DNA of 64,000 nt from Nocardiopsis sp. NRRL B-16309 (GTDB lineage Bacteria; Actinomycetota; Actinomycetes; Streptosporangiales; Streptosporangiaceae), in NCBI RefSeq assembly GCF_001279585.1, contig NZ_LGEC01000002.1, forward strand, positions 1-64,000, read 5' to 3'. The notes below the pieces were generated by a model. It saw nothing but the letters and a program-made list of their open reading frames with translations, searched no databases and was not told where the DNA came from. Every line of letters begins with the position of its first letter. The first letter of the stretch is position 1. Positions 25,392-34,341 of the stretch are shown here, piece after piece. Position numbers and translations under genes: made by a program.

Positions 25392-26255
25392 ATGGCGCGT
25401 GGCCGCAGAGGCAAGCGCAGGAAGAGCGCTCACGAACGCCCCTCGGGCCGGGAGGGGCGGCGCCGCCTCCTGCCCCTGGCGGCGGGTGTCGCCGCGGTCC
25501 CGGTGGGGGCCGTCCTGGCCGGGGCGCTCCTCGTGACCGACCCGGCCGAGCGGCTGAACCCGTTCACGAACACGTCCGGCGAATCCGCGGCCTCCGCCGA
25601 TTCCGGCGTCACCGACGACGCGGCGCGGGCGCCGGAGGCCGACGACGGAGCGGACTTCTTCGAGGACCCCACCGGCACGCCCCGGGAGTCCGCACCCGCG
25701 GCGGACGACTCCGTCGCGGCGGAGGTCACCGCCTCGGCCGCACCCGGAGACGAGGAGGACCCGGAGGACACCGACGGCGAGCGCGGTGAGTCCGGCGGCG
25801 GGAGCGGTGACGGCGGTGGGGACAGCGGCGGGAGCGGCGCCGGCAGTGGCGGCGGCGACGGCGGGGGCGACGACACGCTCACCGCGGCGAGCTCGCAGGT
25901 CGGCCGGGTCGTGGAGATCGTCAACTCCGAGCGCGCGGACGAGGGCTGCGGCTCACTGCGGGTGGACGACCGGCTCACCGCCGCCGCCCAGGAGCACAGC
26001 GAGGACATGGACGCCCGCGGATACATGGCCCACGAGAGCCCCGAGGGCGAGGGTCCCGGTGACCGGGCCGCCCGGCACGGGTACGACGCCTGGGGCGCGG
26101 AGAACGTCGCCAAGGGCCAGCGCGACGCCGAGCAGGTGATGGACGCCTGGATGGACAGCCTGGGCCACCGCGCCAACATCCTCAACTGCGACCTGGTCGC
26201 GATCGGTGTCGGCGAGTCGGGCCACGCCTGGACGCAGATGTTCGGCTGGGAGTAG
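25392..26255 (+). CDS. Secreted/anchored CAP-domain (SCP-like) protein
   Basis: A 287-aa protein. The basic N-terminus RGRRGKRRKS precedes one hydrophobic helix (residues ~27-47), acting as signal anchor or uncleaved signal. About 110 residues of acidic, Gly/Ser-rich linker follow. The C-terminal ~125 residues are a CAP domain: VEIVNSERADEGCGSLRVDD, the AAQEHSEDMDARGYMAHESPEG block, AENVAKGQ and SLGHRANILNC. Two Cys probably pair. Likely a cell-surface protein of the bacterial SCP/YkwD type. GGAGG lies 8 bases before the ATG. Confidence 0.88.
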   Translation: MARGRRGKRRKSAHERPSGREGRRRLLPLAAGVAAVPVGAVLAGALLVTDPAERLNPFTNTSGESAASADSGVTDDAARAPEADDGADFFEDPTGTPRESAPAADDSVAAEVTASAAPGDEEDPEDTDGERGESGGGSGDGGGDSGGSGAGSGGGDGGGDDTLTAASSQVGRVVEIVNSERADEGCGSLRVDDRLTAAAQEHSEDMDARGYMAHESPEGEGPGDRAARHGYDAWGAENVAKGQRDAEQVMDAWMDSLGHRANILNCDLVAIGVGESGHAWTQMFGWE

Positions 26256-26271
26256 CACCGGGCCAACGCGA

Positions 26272-26308
26272 AGGGGCGGGCCGCACCGTACGGGTGCGGC
26301 CCGCCCCT
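26272..26308 (+). terminator. Terminator hairpin of CAP-domain gene
   Basis: A 16-bp stem (26272-26287 and 26293-26308, 5-base loop) shortly after the stop codon. Confidence 0.75.
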
Positions 26309-26319
26309 CGTGCGAGGAG

Positions 26320-26832
26320 GGCACCGGGACTGCGTCGATCAGTGGTCGAAGCCTCCAGGAGGCTTGAGAAGGAAGCCCCGGTATGGCCTCGCGGCCGCGG
26401 AGTACCGCGCCCGAGGGCCGCCCATCGACGGATGGCGGACCCTCCGGGCCACGGCGCCCCTGGGCGCGATGGGCGGGCGGAGAGCGCGACGGCTAGTACC
26501 AGTGTGAAAAGGGAGTCGAACCCCGAGAAGGAAGCCGTCGCAGGGCCGCCCGTGTGCCCGCGGCGAGGGAAGCGCGAGGGCTGCCGTCCGGCCCACTCGC
26601 GTGGCTACCGGAGCCAAGGGTGAGAAGGAAGCCCTCGCATGGCCTCGTGCGCGCAGGTCGAGGAAAGCGGGGCCGCTGCGGTGGATGACGGCCTCACGGC
26701 CGTTCAGAAGGAAGCGGCTCCATGGCCTCGTGCGTGCACGGTGAGGAGGGCGCGGCGACTGGCATCTATCTGAAGGGCGGCCGGAGGCCGGAGAAGGAAG
26801 CCGCCGCATGGCCTCACCGCGCCCGAGCCTAG
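26320..26832. repeat. Degenerate tandem array with conserved 25-nt core
   Basis: Five copies of a core resembling GAGAAGGAAGCC..CGCATGGCCTC on the + strand start at 26366, 26525, 26622, 26705 and 26791. Spacings are 159, 97, 83 and 86. Sequence after the core (GTGCG..., then GAGGAAAGCGCGG..CTG) is also partly conserved. Just before each core is a different short inverted repeat, e.g. AAGCCTCC-TGGAGGCTT (26350-26365). On the + strand the cores look like a Shine-Dalgarno (AGAAGGA) plus ATG. Short frames open at 26383 (37 codons), 26639 (44, MASCAQVEES...) and 26722 (36, MASCVHGEEG...). The array lies between two terminators, outside the flanking transcripts. Nature unknown. Confidence 0.6.
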
Positions 26833-26849
26833 CCGGGCGGGCCGGGTGC

Positions 26850-26873
26850 CCGCACCCGGTTTTCCGGGTGCGG
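26850..26873 (-). terminator. Terminator hairpin of TerD-family gene
   Basis: CCGCACCCGG-TTTT-CCGGGTGCGG, a perfect 10-bp stem about 30 bases past the stop codon. Confidence 0.7.
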
Positions 26874-26900
26874 ACACCGGGACCGGCTCCGACCGGCCGG

Positions 26901-29084
26901 TCAGTCCGGCAGGAGTGCGCCGAGCTCGCGCGCGGTGAACACCTCGGTCCCCTCGGGCAGCCCGTCCGGGCGCTCCAGTCCGACGTAGGCCCAGCGCTCC
27001 CCCTCCGGTACCGCCTCCTCCGCGCTCTCCCCGGCCTCGAACGGCCCCACCCGGGCTCCGGCCCGCTCCGTCATGGTGAGCAGGTCGCCCACGGTGAAGG
27101 CGTCGCGCTCCACCAGGGCCCGGGCCAGCAGGCCCGCGGTCACACCGGTCTCCTCCACCCGGTTGGACGCGAGCCGGCCGGTCATGAACAGGTGCAGCCA
27201 CCGGGCGGTCCAGCCCCCGCCCTTCGCGCGGGAGAAGACCAGCGGAAGCGCGACCCGCGACGCGCCGCGCAGATCCGACTTGGCCCGCACAGTCCTCGGT
27301 TCGAAGGGCATGCCCTCCTGTTCCCCGTCGCGGGTCATGAAGCCGAAGAAGCTCTCCGCCAGCTCCAGGAAGCCCTCGCCGGAGTACAGCAGCACCTGCG
27401 GCACCACATGGCTCACGTCGCCTGCCAGCTTGGCCAGGTCCAGGTCGATCATCTCGGTGGCCCCCTCGGGAGCCTCGACGATGTCGCCGGAGTGCACCAG
27501 CCCCTCGCCCCTGAGGTTGGTCCACGACACCTGGCCCGCTCCGGCGAAGTCGGCGTCGAGCAGCTGCACGGACAGGTCCAGGTCCGTGCGCTGTGCCTCC
27601 TGGCGCCAGTGCACGAAGAACCGCAGCCGCTCGCCGTCCACCGGCATGGCCGATCCGCGCGGCAGCACGCCCACGCCACCGGCCACGCCCTTGCCCGACC
27701 GCGGCACGGCGACGGTGCGCACGGCGTCGTCCACCAGCACCCGGTCGAACCGGGGCAGGCGCCGGGCGACGGCCGCGTCCAGGGCGGCGACCACCGGGGC
27801 CACGCGCTCGGCGGGCAGCCGCTCGCGCTCGTCCCGCTGGACCCAGGCCCGGGCCCGCTGGTTGACGAACATCCGGACGACCCCCTCCCGACGGCGGGAG
27901 GCCAGGTGCTCGCGGGCCGACACCAGGACGCGGGGCGCGACCTGGTCGGCGTGCTCGTCCACCGTCGCCGCGACGCGCTCGGCCCCCTCCTCGGTGGCCT
28001 GGCGCAGGACCCGGTCGAGGCTCCGGACGAGCATCCCGGGCGCGGTGGCGAGCAGGTCGAGCACGCGGCCGGTGTCGCCGTCGGCGAAGGCCGCCTCGAT
28101 CCGCGCGTTGAGCCCGTGCACCCGGGTCTCGCCGCGCGCGACTGCGAACACCTCGCGCGCGTGGGGGAGCTTCGGGTACTCGTGCGGGTGCATCCGCTCG
28201 CCGAGCCGCTTGAACCGCTCGCGGTGGCGGGCCACGTCGCCGAGCTTGGCCCGGCTGCTCCCCACCACGCCCTCCAGCGCGGTCATCAGGGCCCGGCGCT
28301 CGCTCCGGCGGAATGACCGGAACCGGGTGGGCTCGTCGAGGCTGACGTCGCCGTCGGAGAGCGCGCAGGCCAGGCGCAGGACGTCGGTGACCGTGTCCAC
28401 GAGCGGTGCACGGCCCTGGGCGATCCGGGCGCGGTTGATGACGGCCCGGTTCTCGCGCACCGGAATGCGCTCGGGCTGCTCGCCGTCGGAGCACTCGCCC
28501 GCCAGGACCTCCAGCAGGACGAGGTCGTCCTCGCTCAGCGGCAGCGGACCGGCGGCCAGGTCGAGGTACAGCGCCCGCGCCTCCTCGGCCAGGGGGCGCC
28601 CGAGGTGCAGGACGCTGACGCGGTCCTTGGCGCTGGCGACGAAGGGCTCGCGCACCCGCAGCAGGGCGTCGAAGCCGTGCTGGTAGCGGCCGTACTCCGG
28701 CAGTTCCAGCAGGTCGACCCCGCCGGCGGAGAAGACGGCCTCCGGCTTGACGTCGGGGTCGGTGAGGGCGTCGGCCAGGCACTTCAGCCAGAAGTCGGCC
28801 GTGTCCGGCACGTGCTCCGGGAAGTCCGCGAAGTACACGTTGTGCTGGACGTGGTCGCCGACCGCGGCGCCGACGGCGGCCAGGACCGGCCCCGCCGTGG
28901 CCAGGACGTCCTCCGGCCGGAGCGCGGACAGGTGTCGCAGCAGGTCCGTGGAGCAGGTGAAGCCCGCGGTCAGCAGGGCGGCGTCGAACTGGCGCGTGGC
29001 GGCGGTGCCGTCTCCGGGCTTCCCGGACGGCTCCGGTACGCGCAGGGTCCGCTTGACGATCTCGGAGTGCAGCATGCGCAGCAT
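26901..29084 (-). CDS. TerD-family protein with long helical N-terminus
   Basis: A 727-aa cytoplasmic protein. Residues ~485-640 form a TerD-like (tellurium/stress) beta-sandwich: LRFFVHWRQEAQRTDLDLSV, then LLDADFAGAGQVSWTNLRGEG and LVHSGDIVEAPEGATEMIDL. This is the domain class that binds calcium in Ter proteins. The first ~480 residues are helical, with NVYFADFPEHVPDTADFW and the block YPKLPHAREVFAVARGE. It resembles the MXAN_6230/SCO0854-type actinobacterial proteins but I see no RING-type Cys cluster. Start ATG 29084 begins MLRMLHSEIVKRTL; upstream frame is low complexity. Role unknown, possibly stress or phage response. Confidence 0.7.
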   Translation of the reverse strand: MLRMLHSEIVKRTLRVPEPSGKPGDGTAATRQFDAALLTAGFTCSTDLLRHLSALRPEDVLATAGPVLAAVGAAVGDHVQHNVYFADFPEHVPDTADFWLKCLADALTDPDVKPEAVFSAGGVDLLELPEYGRYQHGFDALLRVREPFVASAKDRVSVLHLGRPLAEEARALYLDLAAGPLPLSEDDLVLLEVLAGECSDGEQPERIPVRENRAVINRARIAQGRAPLVDTVTDVLRLACALSDGDVSLDEPTRFRSFRRSERRALMTALEGVVGSSRAKLGDVARHRERFKRLGERMHPHEYPKLPHAREVFAVARGETRVHGLNARIEAAFADGDTGRVLDLLATAPGMLVRSLDRVLRQATEEGAERVAATVDEHADQVAPRVLVSAREHLASRRREGVVRMFVNQRARAWVQRDERERLPAERVAPVVAALDAAVARRLPRFDRVLVDDAVRTVAVPRSGKGVAGGVGVLPRGSAMPVDGERLRFFVHWRQEAQRTDLDLSVQLLDADFAGAGQVSWTNLRGEGLVHSGDIVEAPEGATEMIDLDLAKLAGDVSHVVPQVLLYSGEGFLELAESFFGFMTRDGEQEGMPFEPRTVRAKSDLRGASRVALPLVFSRAKGGGWTARWLHLFMTGRLASNRVEETGVTAGLLARALVERDAFTVGDLLTMTERAGARVGPFEAGESAEEAVPEGERWAYVGLERPDGLPEGTEVFTARELGALLPD

Positions 29085-29384
29085 CGTCGCACCGTGCGGT
29101 ATGCGGCCGCCACGCCTTTTTTCGGTAGCCAGGGGCCCCGGACCGCGTCGGCCCGGCGGGGGTGACGGCCCCACCGGCCGGCGGCGCACGGCGTCCTGAG
29201 GCGGGCCGCTCGGCCGCGCCATGGGACCTCGGGCCGGCACCCCTCGCGCACGGGAGCGCCGTCCGCCGCGACCGGGGTCGTGGCGGACGGCGTCAGGTGG
29301 GGCCCGAGCCCGGACCGGCGGCCCGGCGGGGCCCGGCCCCGGGTGGGCCGGTGCAGGCTCAGCCGCGGGCGGCTCGGTGCGCGC
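29085..29384. other. Intergenic region between TerD-family gene and leuA
   Basis: About 300 GC-rich bases, both genes on the minus strand. It has a short T-run near 29117-29122 and GC-rich inverted repeats around 29319-29350 that may terminate leuA. No gene is supported. Confidence 0.35.
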
Positions 29385-31085
29385 TCAGCCGCGGCCGATG
29401 GCGCTGCACAGCGCCTTCAGCGAGGCCGTGGTGATGCTGCTGTGGATGCCCACGCCCCACACGACGCGGCCGTCGATCTCGGCCTCGACGTAGGCGGCGG
29501 CGCGGGCCTCGCCGTCACCGCCCATGGAGTGCTCCACGTAGTCCATGACGCGGACCTTGACGTCGACGTCGGTCAGGGCGTCGCAGAAGGCGGAGATCGG
29601 TCCGTTGCCGGTACCGGTCAGTTCGCGGATCTCGCCGTTGACGCGGGCGTCGGCCTCGATCCGGTACGTGCCGTCCTCGGCGGTGGTGGAGCGGTGGGCC
29701 AGCACCGCGACCGGGCCGCGCTCGGACAGGTAGGTGTCGGAGAAGATGTCCCAGATGCGGCCGGCCGGGAACTCGCCGCCCTCGGCGTCGGTGAAGCCCT
29801 GGATGACCTGAGAGAACTCGATCTGCAGGCGACGCGGCAGGTCCAGCGAGTGGTCCCGCTGCATGATGTAGGAGACGCCGCCCTTGCCGGACTGGCTGTT
29901 GACGCGGATGACCGCCTCGTAGTTGCGCCCGACGTCCTTGGGGTCGATCGGCAGGTAGGGCACGTCCCAGGTGTACTCGTCGACCGGGGTCCCGGCGGCC
30001 TCGGCCGTCTCCTCCAGCGCGGTGAAGCCCTTCTTGATGGCGTCCTGGTGCGAGCCGGAGAAGGCCGTGTAGACCAGGTCGCCGCCGTAGGGGTGGCGCG
30101 GGGCGACGGGCAGCTGGGTGCAGTGCTCGACCGTGCGGCGGATCTCGTCGATGTCGGAGAAGTCGATCTTGGGGTCCACGCCCTGGCTGAACAGGTTCAT
30201 GCCCAGGGTGACCAGGCAGACGTTGCCGGTGCGTTCACCGTGCCCGAACAGGCAGCCCTCGACGCGGTCGGCCCCGCCCATGACCGCCAGTTCGGCGGAG
30301 GCCACGCCCGTGCCCCGGTCGTTGTGGGGGTGGACGGACAGGACCACGTGCTCGCGCCGGGTCAGGTTGCGGCTCATCCACTCGATCTGGTCGGCGTAGA
30401 CGTTGGGGGTGGCGCGCTCGACCGTGGCGGGCAGATTCAGGATGATCTCGCGGCCCGGGCCCGGCTGCCAGACGTCCATGACCGCCTCGCAGACCTCCAC
30501 CGCGAAGTCCAGTTCGGTGTCGACGAAGATCTCGGGCGAGTACTCGTAGCCGAAGTACTCCGTCTCGCCCAGGTACTGCTCGGCGAACCGCATGACGTGG
30601 CGGGTGCCCTCGACGGCGATGTTCTTGCAGGCCTCCCGGTCGACCCGGAAGACGACGCGGCGGAAGGTCGGCGCGGTCGCGTTGTACAGGTGGACGGTGG
30701 CGCGCCGAGCGCCGACCAGGCTCTGCACGGTGCGCTCGATCAGGTCCTCGCGGGCCTGGGTCAGCACGGAGATCTGGACGTCGTCGGGGATCAGCCCGTC
30801 CTCGATCAGCGACCGTACGAAGTCGAAGTCGGTCTGGCTGGCGGAGGGGAAGCCGACCTCGATCTCCTTGTATCCCATGCGCACCAGCAGCTGGAACATC
30901 TCGTGCTTGCGCGCGGAGTCCATCGGCTCGATCAGCGCCTGGTTGCCGTCGCGCAGGTCCGTGGACAGCCACCGGGGCGCTTCGGTGATGGTCTTGGTGG
31001 GCCAGGTGCGGTCCGGCAGGTCCACCGGAGCGAAGGGCTCATAACGGTGGAAGGGCATCGGACTGTTCTGTTGCTGCGGCACCAT
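29385..31085 (-). CDS. leuA: 2-isopropylmalate synthase
   Basis: A 566-aa first enzyme of leucine synthesis, condensing acetyl-CoA with 2-ketoisovalerate. It is of the long LeuA2 type. The catalytic barrel has LSTDLRDGNQALIEPM, KEIEVGFPSASQTDFDF, the metal-binding SVHPHNDRGTG and FGHGERTGNVCLVTLGMNL. The C-terminal ~130 residues are the leucine-sensing regulatory domain ending in a GIHSSITTASLKAL pattern. The ATG at 31085 has GAGGAG eight bases upstream. It is preceded by a leucine leader peptide and attenuator-like stem. Confidence 0.96.
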   Translation of the reverse strand: MVPQQQNSPMPFHRYEPFAPVDLPDRTWPTKTITEAPRWLSTDLRDGNQALIEPMDSARKHEMFQLLVRMGYKEIEVGFPSASQTDFDFVRSLIEDGLIPDDVQISVLTQAREDLIERTVQSLVGARRATVHLYNATAPTFRRVVFRVDREACKNIAVEGTRHVMRFAEQYLGETEYFGYEYSPEIFVDTELDFAVEVCEAVMDVWQPGPGREIILNLPATVERATPNVYADQIEWMSRNLTRREHVVLSVHPHNDRGTGVASAELAVMGGADRVEGCLFGHGERTGNVCLVTLGMNLFSQGVDPKIDFSDIDEIRRTVEHCTQLPVAPRHPYGGDLVYTAFSGSHQDAIKKGFTALEETAEAAGTPVDEYTWDVPYLPIDPKDVGRNYEAVIRVNSQSGKGGVSYIMQRDHSLDLPRRLQIEFSQVIQGFTDAEGGEFPAGRIWDIFSDTYLSERGPVAVLAHRSTTAEDGTYRIEADARVNGEIRELTGTGNGPISAFCDALTDVDVKVRVMDYVEHSMGGDGEARAAAYVEAEIDGRVVWGVGIHSSITTASLKALCSAIGRG

Positions 31086-31122
31086 GTCGGTGGCTCCTCG
31101 GTGAGAGTTCGCGTGGTCAAAG

Positions 31123-31167
31123 GTCGACCAGGACAAGCCGAAGCCCCGCGGCGAGGGAGCCGACCTT
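31123..31167 (-). promoter_or_regulatory. Attenuator stem candidate for leuA
   Basis: Overlapping and just after the leader peptide, CCGCGGCG in the leader can pair with CGCCGCGG downstream (31145-31184 region). A second hairpin, GCC..GGC, can form with GGGGCTTC (31137-31150). Alternative pairing dependent on ribosome position would fit ribosome-mediated attenuation. Exact terminator/antiterminator structures need folding. Confidence 0.5.
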
Positions 31168-31215
31168 TTAACGACCCCCGCCGCGGCCGCTAAGAAGGAG
31201 CAGCTCGCGCAGCAT
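31168..31215 (-). CDS. leuL: Leucine leader peptide
   Basis: A 15-codon frame on the minus strand reads MLRELLLLSGRGGGR and stops with TAA. Four consecutive Leu codons sit in the middle, with another Leu at position 2. It lies 82 bases upstream of leuA, and stem-forming sequence follows. This is the classical layout for leucine-responsive ribosome-mediated attenuation, as described for leuA in several actinobacteria. Scarce Leu-tRNA would stall the ribosome and relieve termination. A TAGCGT -10-like box lies only a few bases before it, so its 5' UTR is very short. Start-site strength is modest. Confidence 0.75.
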   Translation of the reverse strand: MLRELLLLSGRGGGR

Positions 31216-31355
31216 AACGGGGTTCACGCTAGCAGACGGATCCGAGACCCTGGTACCCGACGTCCACATACTGGGATGGTGGGACGCCACCCTGTTCGGC
31301 GGACGTCACCCTCTCCTACGGTGGCGGGCGCTCCGCTATTCCCGCGCACGGCGAA

Positions 31356-31398
31356 GGGGCGCCGCGGTGACCCGGCCAAGTGGTCACCGTGGCGCCCC
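31356..31398. terminator. Long hairpin between leuA leader and gcl
   Basis: A 17-bp stem with one mismatch (31356-31372 and 31382-31398) located about 130 bases past gcl. Confidence 0.55.
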
Positions 31399-31447
31399 TC
31401 TCCCCCGTGGGGGCCTGGCGCGTGTTCCGGGGAACACGCCCTGGTCG

Positions 31448-31478
31448 CCGCGGCCCGGGGTGCAGGTCCGGGCCGCGG
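31448..31478 (-). terminator. Terminator hairpin of gcl operon
   Basis: Perfect 11-bp stem (31448-31458 and 31468-31478), about 48 bases downstream of gcl. Confidence 0.65.
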
Positions 31479-31525
31479 CGGGCTGTGGCGGCGGTCGCGT
31501 GGCTGTCCGACCGCCCGCGGGTCGG

Positions 31526-33241
31526 TTACGCGCCGGGAACCGGCTCGAACTCCTTGACCGCGTTGATCGCCGGTCCGTGCGGGGTGTTGGCCTCGCGCTC
31601 GATCATGATCTCGACCAGGACCGGCCGCGAGGTGGCACGCGCCTCCTTGCGGGCCCACTCCAGCGACTCGCGGATCTCGGAGGGCTCGAAGACGCGGCGG
31701 CCGGAGCAGCCGTAGGCCTCCATGAGCTTGACGTTGTCCGTGCCGTACTCGTCGTAGTGGATGTCCACCTGGTAGTTCATGTCGAACGGGATGGACGCCT
31801 GGCGGATCAGGCCCAGGTACTCGTTGTTGAGCATGATGATGACGTAGGGCACGTCGTACTGGGCGGCGACCGCCAGCTCCTCCACCATGTACTGGAAGCC
31901 GTAGTCGCCGACGATGCCGACGACCTCCGCGTCCGGTTCGGTGTGCTTGAGGGCCTTCTTGACGCCGATGGCCGCGGGGATCTCCCAGCCCAGGGGCCCG
32001 GCCTGGCCGCAGATCTGGTAGCGGCGCGGCTTGTAGGCCTTCTGGTGCTGCCCGCCCCAGATCTGGTAGAGGCCGATCGCGGTGACGAAGTAGGTGTCCT
32101 CGTCGAAGACCTCGTTGATCTCCTTGTACACGCGCGGCGCCTTGACGGGGACGGTGTCGAAGTCCTCGCGCCGGGTCAGCTCGGACTTGAGCCGGCCGAT
32201 CCGGTCGATCCACGGCTGCACGGCCGCCTTGGCGTCACGGCGCTTGGCCGCGGCCAGCAGTTCGCGCAGGAACAGCTTGGCGTCGGAGACCACGCCCAGG
32301 TCGGGCTCGAAGACCCGTCCGATCTGCGTGGCCTCGATGTCCACGTGGATGAACTTCCGGTCGCCGCGGTAGACGTCGATCTGCCCGGTGTGGCGGTCGG
32401 CGAACCGGGCTCCGACGGCCAGGACCAGGTCCGACTCCAGGAACGAGGCGTTGCCGTAGCGCTGTGAGGTCTGCACGCCGGTCATGCCGGAGTAGAGCGG
32501 GGAGTCCTCGTCGAAGGACCCCTTGCCCATCAGGGTGACCTGCACCGGCACGTTCAGGTACGCGGCCAGTTCGCGCAGCTCGTCGGAGGCCTCGGCCAGG
32601 ATCACGCCGCCGCCCGCGAGGATGAGCGGGCGCTCGGCCTCCAGCAGAAGGTCCAGGGCGCGCTCGACCCGCGGCAGGTGCGGCTCGACGGTGTTGATCT
32701 TGAGCGGGGCGTCGATGGTGGGGTCGTAGTCGATCAGCTGCTGGGCGATGTCGACCGGGATGTCCACCAGCACGGGGCCGGGGCGGCCCGACTGGGCGAT
32801 CCGGAACGCCTCGCGGAAGATCCACGGGGCGGTCGCCGCCTCCTTGATCTGCACGGCCCACTTGGTGACGGGCTTGGCGATCTCGACGATGTCGACGGCC
32901 TGGAAGCCCTCCTTGTCCAGCAGGTCGGTGCGCTGCTGGCCGGTGATGCACACGATCGGCACGGAGTCGGCGATGGCCGTGTACAGACCGGTGATCATGT
33001 TGGTGCCGGCGGGGCCGGAGGTGCCGATGGCGACACCCACCTTGCCGGTGGTGCGCGACCACCCGTCCGCCATGTGGGTGGCGCCCTCCTCGTGGCGGAC
33101 CGTCAGGTGTTCGATCCCACCGACGTCCTCCATGGCCTTGTAGAGCGGCAGGATCGCCGCACCGGGGCAGCCGAAGGCGGTGTCCACGCCCTCGTCTTTG
33201 AGAACCTCGACGACGGCGTTCATCGCGGGCATCTGTACCAT
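31526..33241 (-). CDS. gcl: Glyoxylate carboligase
   Basis: A 571-aa ThDP enzyme joining two glyoxylates into tartronate semialdehyde with CO2 release. The N-terminal Pyr domain reads MNAVVEVLKDEGVDTAFGCPGAAILPLYKAM; glyoxylate carboligases lack the usual ThDP-activating Glu, having Val there. The central FAD/nucleotide domain has AGGGVILAEAS. The C-terminal PP domain has GIVGDYGFQYMVEELAVAAQ and NNEYLGLIRQ. Start ATG 33241 (MVQMPAMN) is preferred; ATG 33229 is also possible. Last gene of the hyi-garR-gcl block handling glyoxylate from purines. Confidence 0.95.
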   Translation of the reverse strand: MVQMPAMNAVVEVLKDEGVDTAFGCPGAAILPLYKAMEDVGGIEHLTVRHEEGATHMADGWSRTTGKVGVAIGTSGPAGTNMITGLYTAIADSVPIVCITGQQRTDLLDKEGFQAVDIVEIAKPVTKWAVQIKEAATAPWIFREAFRIAQSGRPGPVLVDIPVDIAQQLIDYDPTIDAPLKINTVEPHLPRVERALDLLLEAERPLILAGGGVILAEASDELRELAAYLNVPVQVTLMGKGSFDEDSPLYSGMTGVQTSQRYGNASFLESDLVLAVGARFADRHTGQIDVYRGDRKFIHVDIEATQIGRVFEPDLGVVSDAKLFLRELLAAAKRRDAKAAVQPWIDRIGRLKSELTRREDFDTVPVKAPRVYKEINEVFDEDTYFVTAIGLYQIWGGQHQKAYKPRRYQICGQAGPLGWEIPAAIGVKKALKHTEPDAEVVGIVGDYGFQYMVEELAVAAQYDVPYVIIMLNNEYLGLIRQASIPFDMNYQVDIHYDEYGTDNVKLMEAYGCSGRRVFEPSEIRESLEWARKEARATSRPVLVEIMIEREANTPHGPAINAVKEFEPVPGA

Positions 33242-33402
33242 TTGAAGCGAACCCTTCAGTGCTAGGGGGGTTGAACGGATTTCCGTCGGCGGGACCCAGG
33301 GTGCGGCCAACACCCGAGGCCGCCGCCGGCCACGCGGTTCACACGTCAGCCGTGGTGGCGGACGGCCGGTACCGCCGACGGGAATTCCACTCGCGGCGGT
33401 CG

Positions 33403-34290
33403 TTACTCGCCACGACCCGACAGTTGCAGGACGGTCTTCAGCAGCGCGGAGTGGTCGAGACCGCCGTCGCCCTGGAGCTTGAGCGCGCCCACGAGCTGCG
33501 CGATGGTGGCGCCCACGGGGAGCGCGACCCCGGCCTCGCGGGCCGAGTCGGTGACGATCCGCATGTCCTTGTCGTGCAGGGCGATCCGGAAGCCCGGCTT
33601 GAAGTCGCGCTCGCGCATGACCTTGCCCTTGCGCTGGAGGACGGTGCTGCCGGCGAGTCCGCCGCCCAGGACCTCCAGGCCCGCTTCGGTGTCCACGCCG
33701 TGCGCCTCCAGGAAGACGAGGGCCTCGGCCAGGAGCTGGATGTTTCCCGCGACGATGAGCTGGTTGGCGGCCTTGACCGTCTGGCCGGACCCGTGCGGGC
33801 CGACCAGCACGGGCGTGGTGCCCAGGACGTCGAAGACGGGGCGCGCGGCGTCGAAGTCGGCCTGCTCGCCGCCGACCATGATGGACAGCTTGGCCTCGAT
33901 CGCTCCGGCCTCGCCACCGCTGACGGGCGCGTCCAGGACGCGGAAGCCGCGCTCGGTGCCGGCCTGGGCGATCTCGCGGGAGACGTCCGGGCGGATGGTG
34001 CTCATGTCGATGACGAGGGTGCCGGGCTTGGCGCTCTCGAAGACCCCGCCCTCTCCGAGCATGGCCTCCTTCACGTCCGGGGAGTCCGGGACCATCGTGA
34101 TGACGATGTCGGCGTCGGCGACCGCTCCGGCGATGCTGCCCCCGCGGCGGCCGCCCTGCTGGACGAGCGAGTCGACGCGGTCGGGGGTGAGGTTGTGGCC
34201 GGTGACGGTGTAACCGGCCTGGACGAGGTTGGCGGCCATGGGCAGGCCCATGATCCCCAGTCCGATGAAGGCGACGTTCGTGGCGGGCAT
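33403..34290 (-). CDS. glxR: 2-hydroxy-3-oxopropionate (tartronate semialdehyde) reductase
   Basis: A 295-aa beta-hydroxyacid dehydrogenase reducing tartronate semialdehyde to D-glycerate with NAD(P)H. Rossmann motif FIGLGIMGLPMAANL is at the N-terminus. The substrate block is DAPVSGGEAGA and the catalytic Lys lies in GQTVKAANQLIVAGN near residue 170. It sits between hyi and gcl, which fixes the substrate better than sequence alone. GGGG lies just before the ATG. Confidence 0.93.
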   Translation of the reverse strand: MPATNVAFIGLGIMGLPMAANLVQAGYTVTGHNLTPDRVDSLVQQGGRRGGSIAGAVADADIVITMVPDSPDVKEAMLGEGGVFESAKPGTLVIDMSTIRPDVSREIAQAGTERGFRVLDAPVSGGEAGAIEAKLSIMVGGEQADFDAARPVFDVLGTTPVLVGPHGSGQTVKAANQLIVAGNIQLLAEALVFLEAHGVDTEAGLEVLGGGLAGSTVLQRKGKVMRERDFKPGFRIALHDKDMRIVTDSAREAGVALPVGATIAQLVGALKLQGDGGLDHSALLKTVLQLSGRGE

Positions 34291-34341
34291 GGTGGCCCCT
34301 TTCGTGGCTGTGCTTGGTGTGTGCGGAGACCGCTCGGTGGC

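Noticed and set aside
26512..26530. tRNA gene suggested by a T-arm-like GGTTCGACTCCC on the minus strand
   Set aside because: No acceptor, D or anticodon arm can be formed around it; it is one of the array's variable inverted repeats.
26366..26815. CRISPR array at the five spaced cores
   Set aside because: Repeat units are degenerate outside a short core, spacing is irregular (83-159), the intervening parts are partly conserved, and no cas genes are nearby.
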